Shown piece by piece: positions 1 through 13,000 of a stretch of 64,000 nt of DNA. Source of the DNA: Paraescarpia echinospica (Eukaryota > Annelida > Polychaeta > Sabellida > Siboglinidae); the NCBI GenBank assembly GCA_020002185.1, contig CM034533.1, positions 72,751,579 to 72,815,578 on the forward strand. Direction: 5' to 3'. Made by a program: the position numbers and the translations under genes. Below the pieces are notes generated by a model, which made no database searches, was not told where the DNA came from, and saw only the letters and a program-made list of their open reading frames with translations. How positions within the stretch are numbered: the stretch's first letter is position 1; each line of letters begins with the position of its first letter.

Positions 1-170
1 ATGGTGCTAGTCTCTTGGTCCAACAGACCAACACACGCAATGTCTGCCAACAGTGATGTACAGACTCAATGGTGCTAGTCTCTTGGTCCAACAGACCAAG
101 ACACTCAATGTCTGCCAACAATGATGTACAGACTCAATGGTGCTAGTCTCTTGGTCCAACAGACCAACAC
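1..170. repeat. 68-bp tandem repeat, about 2.5 copies, cut by the window edge
   Basis: Units starting atggtgctagtctcttggtc begin at positions 1, 69 and 137, an exact 68-bp period. The array is truncated by the left edge, so its full length is unknown. It lies downstream of ALIX exon 5, probably in the next ALIX intron. Confidence 0.9.
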
Positions 171-929
171 ACACTCACTGCAATGTTGTTTTCTACCAAC
201 TGCTGCTGTCGTAGCATCGTTTGAGTCTCACAGCAAGAATCGTCTATATCATCCATGTCCAATAATATGCAAATCTATACTTTTTTCCAAAAGCAGGATT
301 CAGAAAGAGTTCTACAACTTAACTGTGACACAAGATCATTTTGTGGTCCTACTGACATTATCAATATTGATTATACATACGTTCATAACGAAAATGGAAT
401 CCTTAAAAAACATCACCATTTTCAAGTGGCAATACGGACATACAACAGACAGACATTATTTCTGCCTGCTTACATTTCCGAATACTACCTGCCTGATATG
501 ACACGGATTGGACACACCTTCTGAAAGGAAGCCACTACAGTTTCAAGACAAGCCTTACAGTGGAACCCACAAGGAAAACGAAACCCAGTCAGACTCAAAA
601 CAGCAGGAGGACATCCACAGACGAGGAACAAAAGAAACATGGAACCTTGAAAGAAATTAAGAAAGCACCAAACGACACGAGTGCGCTGGAGAAGCTTCAT
701 TTCAGTCCTATGCTCTACGAATAATCTTCCCGCATTAATTGCAGCATGGCTAGAATCTTCCCAGAGAAGTCGAGATGGTCGACTGAACAGGGCTGCCAGG
801 GAGTAAATTGTAACGTGCTTTGAGCAGTCCAAAAGACTGGATACTGCGATATATAACAACTTACATTTTTACTTTTTTAATCAGAGTGTATCGGGATAAG
901 TAAGTAACCTGCGTGACGATGTCACCTAC
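171..929. other. Non-coding stretch, probably an ALIX intron
   Basis: I find no further ALIX exon on the minus strand here and no convincing gene on either strand. The part from about 520 to 860 looks like decayed interspersed repeat, but I cannot assign it to a family. ALIX presumably continues beyond the left edge. Confidence 0.4.
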
Positions 930-1083
930 CAGCCATTGCCTTGCGACAGAAGCAGTCTTGGGCCTGGGCGAGCATCAGTGCACTGAGCGTGCTCAGTGTG
1001 TCGGGCTGAAGGTCAGGCGTCGGCTCCTGACGAATCGCCGACAGGATACTGTCCTTCAGGTGACTGAAGATGCCACTACTCAG
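930..1083 (-). CDS. PDCD6IP: ALIX coding exon 5 (Bro1)
   Basis: The exon is bounded by an acceptor (cttacag) at its high end and a GTAGGT donor at its low end, and gives 51 codons plus 1 nt. The peptide starts LSSGIFSHLKDSILSAI, contains QEPTPDLQPDTLSTLSALML and ends AQAQDCFCRKAMA. It matches the vertebrate ALIX segment around SPDTVGTLSLIMLAQAQE. A longer open frame up to 1194 is intron. Confidence 0.9.
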
Positions 1084-4000
1084 CTGTAAGACAACACAAA
1101 ACATGGGCCTCTGTAAACTGGGGAATGCGGTGGAACCGACGTAAAATCTCTCCAGCATTTGGTGTGTGCTTTGAATCACTCGTACTTCACGCATACTGAA
1201 ATATTTGTGTAATACATCCTGTCCGACAATATGAAGTCATAATATATAGATTAAGTTACATTTTTATGAGACGGAACATTAATGGCGCGATTGACACCTA
1301 CCACCAGTTCCGGCAATCACAAGCAAAATTTCACTGTCGTTACATGATGTTCCAATGCATAAAAATAAACCTTAATCTAGATATTGTACTTTCATATTGC
1401 CAAACTGGTTGTATTACATGGATATTTAACTATGTATGAAGTATGGTGTTCGTCCTTCAGTAGCGAAGATGACCAAGTATAAGTCTGATACAAAGCACAC
1501 TTCAGAATACTACAGGATATTTTAAATAGGTTCCGCCTTGTTCCGCCTTGTTCCGCGGTGTACAGAGGAATACATGGGGAAAGAACAGGCTCAAAAAGAT
1601 GTTTTTCATTTGTTGTTAATGTTATGATAAAATCATATTATACAGTGTAAATTATAGCTATTATGACAGTGTACATGATAACTATTATGGAAGTGTACGT
1701 GATAGCTATTATGACAGTGTACATGATAGCTATTACGACACTGTACGTGATAGCTATTACAATGGTGTACATGATAGCTATTATGACAGTGTACATGATA
1801 GCTATTATGACAGTGTACATGATAACTATTATGACAGTGTACATGATAACTAATATGACAGTGTACATGATAGCTATTATGACAGTCCACCCAAATGAGG
1901 TTTAATGAAAAATTTGTGGTTGTTGACATTTAAATCTAAGTGTTTAGGAAGGAATCAGTGTGTTTACATAGGAACGTACCACTTTGAGTGTTTAGGAAGG
2001 AATCAGTGTGTTTACATAGGAACGTGCCACTTTGAGTGTTTAGGAAGGAATCGTTGTGTTTACATAGGAACGTGCCACTTTGAGTGTTTAGGAAGGAATC
2101 AGTGTGTTTACATAGGAACGTGCCACTTTGAGTGTTTAGGAAAGAATCAGTGTGTTTACATAGGAACGTGCCACTTTGAGTGTTTAGGAAGGAAACAGTG
2201 TGTTTACACAGGAGCGTGCTGCTTTTGAAGACGTGACATTAGGTTCAAAGCTATGATGTTAGCATACTGACATGTCAAGCTCCATCCATGTTGAGTCATG
2301 AGCTTCCTCAGAATTATCCAACCTCTTCATTTGGGGATTTGAGTGACTGTTGTAAACACTGAACTGTTGAATTCATGAATGTACTTGATATTTTGGCAGG
2401 GTTTGGGTGTGTTTGGGATATGTATTTTATGTGTGACTTATACGTATTATGTGCATTATACCACATGATTTTATTCTGGGCATTGTGCAATAAAATACAT
2501 GCCGATCTTTCACCCACTACCCTGGTTTTCTTATTGTTTTCAGTAGTGTAGTCTTTGTTTATGTTATAGTGGGTTTGCTCTGGAACCTGCTGTATATATA
2601 TAGCTGGTTTCCTTCTCACGGACACGATTAATGGCAAGTATAACTCACCAAGTACGAGTCATTAAAAAAGTCTAAGTACTGAAAACATTTAAATACCAGT
2701 TCAAGGACAAGTACTTGACCCAAAACTTGACCCTGGTGTGAGTTTGGCATACCTGGAAGAGTTTGGCAGCACGTTTCAGTCCGTCATCGCTCTTGAGGTT
2801 CTGTGACTCACCAATCTGACTCTGTAGGGCAGCCATGTTGAACAACACACACACCTTCTCGTACTGGCCCGACGCAATCGCTGCACACATAACACACATT
2901 GTAGGGCCACCGTGTTGAACAACACACACACCTTCTCGTACTGGCCCGACGCAATCGCTGCACACATAACACACATTGTAGGGCCACCGTGTTGAACAAC
3001 ACACACACCTTCTCGTACTGGCCCGACGCAATCGCTGCACACATAACACACATTGTAGGGCCACCGTGTTGAACAACAACACACACCTTCTGGCAGCAGA
3101 CTGAGGCAATCGCTGCACACATAACACACATTGTAGGGCCACCGTGTTGAACAACACACACACCTTCTGGCAGCAGACTGAGGCAATCGCTGCACACATA
3201 ACACACATTGTAGGGCCACCGTGTTGAACAACAACACACACCTTCTGGTAGCAGACTGAGGCAATCGCTGCACACATAACACACATTGTAGGGCCACCGT
3301 GTTGAACAACAACACACACCTTCTGGTAGCAGACTGAGGCAATCGCTGCACACATAACACACATTGTAGGGCCACCGTGTTGAACAACAACACACACCTT
3401 CTGGTAGCAGACTGAGGCAATCGCTGCACACATAACACACATTGTAGGGCCACCGTGTTGAACAACACACACACCTTCTCGTACTGGCCCGACGCAATCG
3501 CTGCACACATAACACACATTGTAGGGCCACCGTGTTGAACAACAACACACACCTTCTGGTAGCAGACTGAGGCAATCGCTGCACACCACAATATATATGG
3601 TTTAATTACAATGATTGTAATCTACCAAGTTAAGTGTCAAGTTAAGTTTGCATCTGTCATTCATTCCTATAGTATTGAATTATAAAATGAAAAATATGTT
3701 CTATCATTAAACACTGTGTAGTAATTAGTAAATAATACCAAAAATAGATAACCGAGCGAAAAATGAACAACTGTCAAATACGTTCCAAAAACGCCTTTTG
3801 AACGTCTGTTCATTGGATCCCAACAATATTGATGTCGTTTGAAAGTTTAAGCTTTCTGCTATTCAAACATATAAATGGTTTCCTGATAATCAATCCTAAA
3901 ATTAACTAAAAACGGACCTACAACCGGGCCCATTCCGGTGTCTTAGGCACTGTGAACGATGTTGTTTCGTCGACACAGTTCACCAATCTACCGATTGAGG

Positions 4001-7000
4001 CACCACAATCTGATTTCATGGTATAAGCTCCACCCACTTTCAAACGGATGCTAAAATGACATACGCGAAGTAGCCGTGACGTCACAATCACGTATATCAA
4101 CCAACCAACACAACGAATTTAGACCCGTTGGGTTGCGTACGTTATTGTGACGTCACGCCGACATAGAGATATATCGGTTTCGCTGCGATCAAAGCACATA
4201 AATTTTGCCGTGGCTTAAAAGTGGGTGGAGCTTAGCTTTCATGTCTGAACCTATGCAAATGAGGAAAACAGCGCCGCAATCAGAAGATTAGTGTACTAAG
4301 TACCTGCCGCCAACATCGTTCGAAACCGTACAGAACACCGAAAACTGCGTGAGTGTAGGTCCGTTTATCGGTGTTCTTTAAACGGTTACCGGGAAATCTA
4401 GATGATGCTAGAATAACAAAAGTGCATCCTTTCAAATGACACCAAGATCGTCGGGACAGGACGAGCCGTGAGGGTGCTAGCGACCGTAGAATTTCATGTT
4501 TTGGACGTGTTCTGAGTTGTTCGTTTTTCGCTCGCTTATCTATTTTTGATAATACTAAATAGTCATATTTTTGGTATATATTTATGTATGCTGTAGGTTA
4601 TACTATAATTAGTATAAACAGTTCTGATAAAAAATGTAATAGTAATTGGATTTAAACGTGTAATGGTAAACTAGGAAGACTAAGTAATAATGATAGATTA
4701 CATGTATTGTAATGTCTTTGACCCCACGCCTGGTAGCCATGACAACAACATGGCAGTATCAGGCATGGTAGCCATGACAACAACATGGCAGTATCAGGCA
4801 TGGTAGCCATGACAACAACATGGCAGTATCAGGCATGGTAGCCATGACAACAACATGGCAGTATCAGGCCAGGTAGCCATGACAACTTGGCAGTATCAGG
4901 CCTGGTAGCCATGACAACAACATGGCAGTATCAGGCCTGGTAGCCATGACAACAACATGGCAGTATCAGGCATGGTAGCCATGACAACAACATGGCAGTA
5001 TCAGGCATGGTAGCCATGACAACAACATGGCAGTATCAGGCATGGTAGCCATGACAACAACATGGCAGTATCAGGCCAGGTAGCCATGACAACAACTTGG
5101 CAGTATCAGGCCTGGTAGCCATGACAACAACATGGCAGTATCAGGCCTGGTAGCCATGACAACAACATGGCAGTATCAGGCCTGGTAGCCATGACAACAA
5201 CATGGCAGTATCAGGCTTGATAGCCATGACAACAACATGACAGTATCAGGCCTGGTAGATTCTGTTGAACAATGAATTCATTATCTTTGTGAAATGGTCC
5301 CCTGGTAGACTCCAGTGACAGACTGTTGATGTGAAACGGTCCCCTGGTAGACCCCAGTGACAGACTGCTGGTGCGATAAGACTAAGTTAACCAAACTCAC
5401 TCATGGTTCGTTTTCCGGTGAAAAATGACTCCTTGTCAAATGTGTTCTGCCATTTGAAGTTGATCCGGATCTAGGCACACAGAATCAAACCGTTAGTCAT
5501 CTGTTGTTACAAAGGCTATTAATTTCTTAACTGTGGGTGTAGCTATTTACTACAATATAATAATGCTGTAAAAGATGATGTGAAAATAAACTGTCATTCA
5601 GAAGTGTTTGAGAGTATTAAAAAGTAGCAGACAGCACTGTCTTACACACACAAGCAGACACACGCATGTACAACACACACGCGCGCAAGCACACACACAC
5701 ATGCCTGCATGCACACATCTCCAACACGCACACAAAATCTACTTGCCTGGTTTTCGTCAATTGGGAACTTTGCCTCTATTGCATGTAGCTGGTCATGGTA
5801 TCTAAAAGAATCAAAACATGGTTAATATTTGTTTACTTTCACCTTGTAGTGATATCTAGAGATAAATATCAGCTACTGGGCTAAAGATATATTATTGACT
5901 AATTTATTTATACGTCCACTATGCTTTACAAATGTGTGTCACACTTGTGTATGCACATATTATTGTATACATTATGTATATACGCACAGTTGGGCTGGAT
6001 TGTATGTGTTTATGTGCAGACTGCGTATCTACTGGGAGTCTGGGACCTTTTTAGACTGATAAAATCTCATCCCACATTGACACACAGTGTGCGACAATGA
6101 AGGTAACACATATTGACAGGAAGTGTGGAACTATGGACATAACACATGTTGGCTGAGTGTTACTACATGTAGACGTAGACCAATGAACATAAGACACAGT
6201 GACAGCAAGTGTGGAACTATGGACATAAGACACATTGATTGAGTGTTACTGCATGTAGAACTATGGACATAACACACACTGACTGCAAGTGTGGAACTAT
6301 GGACATAAGACACATTGATTGAGTGTTACTCCACGTAGAACTATGACCATAACACACACTGACAGCAAGTGTCGAACCATGGACATAAGACACATTGATT
6401 GACTGTTACTGCACGTAGAACTATGACCATAACACACACTGACAGCAAGTGTGGAACCATGGACATAAGACACATTGATTGAGTGTTACTGCATGTAGAA
6501 CTATGACCATAACACACACTGACAGCAAGTGTGGAACCATGGACATAAGACACATTGATTGAGTGTTACTGCACGTAGAACTATGACCATAACACACACT
6601 GACAGCAAGTGTGGAACCATGGACATAAGACACATTGATTGAGTGTTACTGCATGTAGAACTATGACCATAACACACACTGACAGCAAGTGTGGAACCAT
6701 AGACATAAGACACATTGATTGAGTGTTACCGCACGTAGAACTATGACCATAACACACACTGACAGCAAGTGTGGAACCATAGACATAACACACATTGATT
6801 GAGTGTTACTGCACGTAGAACTATGACCATAACACACACTGACAGCAAGTGTGGAACCATAGACATAAGACACATTGATTGAGTGTTACTGCACGTAGAA
6901 CTATGACCATAACACACACTGACAGCAAGTGTGGAACCATGGACATAAGACACATTGATTGAGTGTTACTGCACGTAGAACTATGACCATAACACACACT

Positions 7001-10000
7001 GACAGCAAGTGTGGAACCATGGACATAAGACACATTGATTGCTCCTGTACGTAGAACTATGACCATAATACACACTGACAGCAAGTGTGGAACTATAGAC
7101 ATAAGACACATTGATTGAGTGTTACTGCACGTAGAACTATGACCATAACACACCCTGACAGCAAGTGTGGAACCATAGACATAGACATATTGATTGAGTG
7201 TTACTGCATGTAGAACTATGACCATAACACATACTGACAGCAAGTGTGGAACCATAGACATAAGACACATTGATTGAGTGTTACTGCACGTAGAACTATG
7301 ACCATAACACACCCTGACAGCAAGTGTGGAACCATAGACATAAGACACATTGATTGAGTGTTACTGCATGTAGAACTATGACCATAACACACCCTGACAG
7401 CAAGTGTGGAACCATAGACATAAGACACATTGATTGAGTGTTACTGCATGTAGAACTATGACCATAACACACACTGACAGCAAGTGTGGAACCATAGACA
7501 TAAGACACATTGATTGAGTGTTACCGCACGTAGAACTATGACCATAACACACACTGACAGCAAGTGTGGAACCATAGACATAACACACATTGATTGAGTG
7601 TTACCGCACGTAGAACTATGACCATAACACACACTGACAGCAAGTGTGGAACCATAGACATAACACACATTGATTGAGTGTTACCGCACGTAGAACTATG
7701 ACCATAACACACACTGACAGCAAGTGTGGAACCATAGACATAAGACACATTGATTGAGTGTTACTCCACGTAGAACTATGACCATAACACACACTGACAG
7801 CAAGTGTGGAACCATGGACATAACACACATTGATTGAGTGTTACTGCACGTAGAACTATGACCATAACACACACTGACAGCAAGTGTGGAACCATGGACA
7901 TAAGACACATTGATTGCTCCTGTACGTAGAACTATGACCATAATACACACTGACAGCAAGTGTGGAACCATAGACATAACACACATTGATTGACTGTTAC
8001 TGCACGTAGAACTATGACCATAACACACACTGACAGCAAGTATGGAACCATGGACATAACACACATTGATTGAGTGTTACTCCACGTAGAACTATGACCA
8101 TAACACACCCTGACAGCAAGTGTGGAACCATAGACATAAGACACATTGATTGAGTGTTACTCCACGTAGAACTATGACCATAACACACACTGACAGCAAG
8201 TGTGGAACCATGGACATAACACACATTGATTGAGTGTTACTGCACGTAGAACTATGACCATAACACACACTGACAGCAAGTGTCGAACCATGGACATAAC
8301 ACACATTGATTGAGTGTTACTGCACATAGAACTATGACCATAACACACACTGACAGCAAGTGTGGAACCATGGACATAACACACATTGATTGAGTGTTAC
8401 TGCACATAGAACTATGACCATAACACACACTGACAGCAAGTGTGGAACCATGGACATAACACACATTGATTGAGTGTTACTGCACGTAGAACTATGGACA
8501 TAACACACACTGACAGCAAGTGTGGAACCATAGACATAACACACATTGATTGAGTGTTACTGCACGTAGAACTATGACCATAACACACCCTGACAGCCAG
8601 TGTGGAACCATGGACATAAGACACATTGATTGAGTGTTACTGCACGTAGAACTATGGACATAACACACACTGACAGCAAGTGTCGAACCATGGACATAAG
8701 ACACATTGATTGAGTGTTACTGCACGTAGAACTATGACCACAACACACACTGACAGCAAGTGTGGAACCATGGACATAAGACACATTGATTGAGTGTTAC
8801 TGCACGTAGAACTATGACCATAACAAACACTGACAGCAAGTGTGGAACCATGGACATAAGACACATTGATTGAGTGTTACTGCACGTAGAACTATGACCA
8901 CAACACACACTGACAGCAAGTGTGGAACCATGGACATAAGACACATTGATTGAGTGTTACTGCACGTAGAACTATGACCATAACACACACTGACAACAAG
9001 TGTGGAACCATGGACATAAGACACATTGATTGAGTGTTACTGCACGTAGAACTATGACCATAACACACACTGACAGCAAGTGTGGAACCATGGACATAAG
9101 ACACATTGATTGAGTGTTACTGCACGTAGAACTATGACCACAACACACACTGACAGCAAGTGTGGAACCATGGACATAACACACATTCATTGAGTGTTAC
9201 TACACATAGAACTATGACCATAACACACACTGACAGCAAGTGTGGAACCATGGACATAACACACATTGACTGAGTGTTACTGCACGTAGAACTATGACCA
9301 TAACACACACTGACAGCAAGTGTGGAACCATAGACATAACACACATTGATTGAGTGTTACTGCACGTAGAACTATGACCATAACACACACTGACAGCAAG
9401 TGTGGAACCATGGACATAAGACACATTGATTGAGTGTTACTGCAACGTAGAACTATGACCATAACACACACTGACAGCGGAACCATGGACATAAGTGATT
9501 GAGTGTTACTGCATGTAGAGACATAAGAACATACAACTGATTGAGTGTTGACAGCAAGTGGAACCACGACATAAGACACTGATTGATATTACTGCTACGT
9601 AGAACTATGACCATAACACACACTGACAGCAAGTGTGGAACCATGGACATAAGACACATTGATTGAGTGTTACTGCACGTAGAACTATGACCATAACACA
9701 CACTGACAGCAAGTGTGGAACCATGGACATAAGACACATTGATTGAGTGTTACTGCACGTAGAACTATGACCACAACACACACTGACAGCAAGTGTGGAA
9801 CCATGGACATAACACACATTCATTGAGTGTTACTACACATAGAACTATGACCATAACACACACTGACAGCAAGTGTGGAACCATGGACATAACACACATT
9901 GACTGAGTGTTACTGCACGTAGAACTATGACCATAACACACACTGACAGCAAATGTGGAACCATGGACATAACACACATTGACTGAGTGTTACTGCACGT

Positions 10001-13000
10001 AGAACTATGACCATAACACACACTGACAGCAAGTGTGGAACCATGGACATAAGACACATTGATTGAGTGTTACTGCACGTAGAACTATGACCATAACACA
10101 CACTGACAGCAAGTGTGGAACCATGGACATAAGACACATTGATTGAGTGTTACTGCATGTAGAACTATGACCATAACACACACTGACAGCAAGTGTGGAA
10201 CCATGGACATAAGACACATTGATTGAGTGTTTTTATCAATGAATTTTATCACGTCATGATTCAGTAATAGCTAATCACAACCAAGCTTTCAAATGTTGTA
10301 GTTGTAGATGCCCAAATATGGCCGATTTTACTACACTGTGGGTCAGGAATTTACATTCCTATTCATATGATCTAAACCGGGAAATGGAGGTACCGAATGA
10401 AAGCCCAAAGGCAACGATTGGTTTATCCAAACAAATTTAGGTTAACATTCAGCCAATCAGAGCATGCCTCCCAAAACGTCTTCTTGTTCATTGAAGGCAA
10501 AGCGACACTTGGTGTGCGATCACTGCCACAGCTGGATAGATTTTGCATTGTCCGGCTGTGGGAAGTCATGGGCAGAAACCATGGAGGAAGGATTCACCTT
10601 TCAGTGCATTGGGTGTTGGAAGGTGGAGTGTCTGCAGAAGGAGATAGTTAGGTTGACAGATATTGTGAAGGGAATGGAGATGGGAATTAGCAAGGAGGCA
10701 GGTAGAATGGAGAGAGATGACAGGGAGAGAGGTGAGAATACTGCAAGACTGAAGGAGAATAGCAGTGGCAAGAAAACTGAGGAAAGGAGATTGAGAGAAG
10801 GGAAGGTGATTGGAGGGGAAGAAATTGGAAAATCGACAACAGAAAACGTGACAAGCGTGAAGGTGACAGGGAAGAAAGTGACCGTAGAGAAGGAGGGAGG
10901 GAAGATGGGAAGGGAGAGGAGAGAGGAAAACGAGATGGGACGGACGAAGAAGGGACGAAAGGAAGTGAGAGAAAATGTGATAGAAGAGAAATAAAAGGGA
11001 AGGTGACAAGAGAAAAAGCGACAGGAAAGAATGGATCGGAAGAGAATGTGACAGGAGAGAAGACGACAGGGGGAAAAGACAACAACCAGACAGATGCAAA
11101 CCGAAGAAGGAGCTATTCTAAGGCAGTGATTGAGGGGGCAATGAGGAAAGAGAGGGTGTTTATGGGCGACTCCATTATGAGAAAGACGGACAAGGCACTG
11201 AGCGAGGGGAAGGACATCGTTGTTTGTTTACCGGGGTCTATACTGGTACATGTAGGAACAAATAATGCAGACAGGGAGGGAACAACTGCGATAGTACAGA
11301 AGTATAGACAGTTAGTGAGGAAGCTAAAGAAGACGAGAGTTGAACAGGTTATTCTGTCAGGAATTTTGCCAGTAATGGGAGCAACGTATAGAAACTGTAA
11401 GAGGATGGCGATCAACGCACTAGTTGAGCAGATGTGTGACGAAGAAGGGGTGGGATTCACAGATTTATGGGGATTCTTTGTTGGGAGGGAAGATATGTAC
11501 ATGAGAGATGGCCTCCATCTTAGTGGAAAGGGGGCAGCAGTTTTCTCAGAGAACCTGCTGCGATCTGTTGACAGTGGGACAGGTTGTATCTATTTAAACT
11601 AGATTCGCAGGGGGGACTCACAGAACAGCCTGAAAATGGAGGCATAGATAAAGACAGCACAAATAAATCAGCAAATAACAGTCTGGAAAACTCTTCTGAA
11701 GCTGGATATAAATGTGTTTGCTTAAATGCAAGGAGTATAGTAAACAAAAGAAATGAACTAATCGTTATGGTAGAAGATATTGACCCTCATATAATAGGTA
11801 TAACCGAATCCTGGACCACCACCGATATATCAGATGCTGAATTGGGACTGACAGGATATGTAATGTTTAGAAAAGATAGAATAGGAAGAAAGGGAGGTGG
11901 AGTTATTTTATATATTAAAGAATCTATTCAGGCTTATGAAATAAAAATAGAAAGAGAAGCAGATTGCGAAGAAGCTGTTTGGTGTAACATAGTTACAGGA
12001 AACTCAACGTTAACAGTTGGGTTAGTTTATCGAAGTCCAAACATAAGCATAGAAGAGAATGAAAAAATACAAAACGCTATAAGGGAAGTAAGCAAACGGA
12101 ACTGTATTATTATGGGGGACTTTAACCATGGGCATATACAATGGAAATCTCTACAGAGTATGGGGAGTGAGGACCACAAGTTTTTAGTTTTAGTACAAGA
12201 TAGTTTCCTTTCTCAACATGTGCTAGAACCAACCAGGGGTGAGAATGTGTTAGACATAGTTTTGTCCTCACAGAATGAATTAGTTGACAATGTCAAGATA
12301 TGTGAGCCACTGGGGAGTAGTGATCACAACCAGATACATTTTACCATCAAAGTAAAATCAGAAAGGAATAGTAAAAAGCAGTATAGGAGAAATTTCCACA
12401 AAGGAAAGTATAAGGACATGAGGAAATATTTAGCAAAGATAGACTGGAATAACACACTGAAAAATAAGACGGCAACAGAATGCTGGAATATATTAAAGAG
12501 TGAAATTAAGTGCATAGATGATATATTTGTACCCTTAAAAAAACAAGGGAAACAGTCCAAAAAGAAACACTTATCGAAAGAAGTCATTACAAAAATTAAG
12601 TATAAACAAATGATGTGGAAGTCATATAGATGTACTGGAAATGATGAAGACTACAACAGTTATAAAGAAGCACTTAACCAAGCTACAGCTGAAATTAGAA
12701 AGTCAAAGAGAAGCTATGAACAACAATTAGCTAGTAATATAAAACATGACAGCAAGAGTTTTTATGCGTATGTTCGAAGCAAACAGAAAGTTTGAGATAA
12801 GGTCGGTCCTCTAGAAGATAGTGCTGGAAATATAATATCAGAGGGATTCTTAATGGCAGAAGACCTGAATGAGTATTTTAGTTCAGTGTTTACCAGGGAA
12901 GATATTAGTTCACTGCCAGTACCAGAGGCTAAGTTCAAGGGGGCAGATTCAGACTATTTAGGACAATTAACTGTAACCCCGGAAATGGTAGCTAAGAAAA

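Noticed and set aside
6051..10217. Dozens of 70-codon minus-strand frames (MSYVHGSTLAV family)
   Set aside because: They recur every 80 bp with the minisatellite and each ends at the same stop; no splice or codon evidence.
10566..11099. Minus-strand open frames across the CR1 ORF1 region
   Set aside because: Ser/Leu/Pro-rich shadows of the purine-rich, Lys/Glu-rich plus-strand ORF1.
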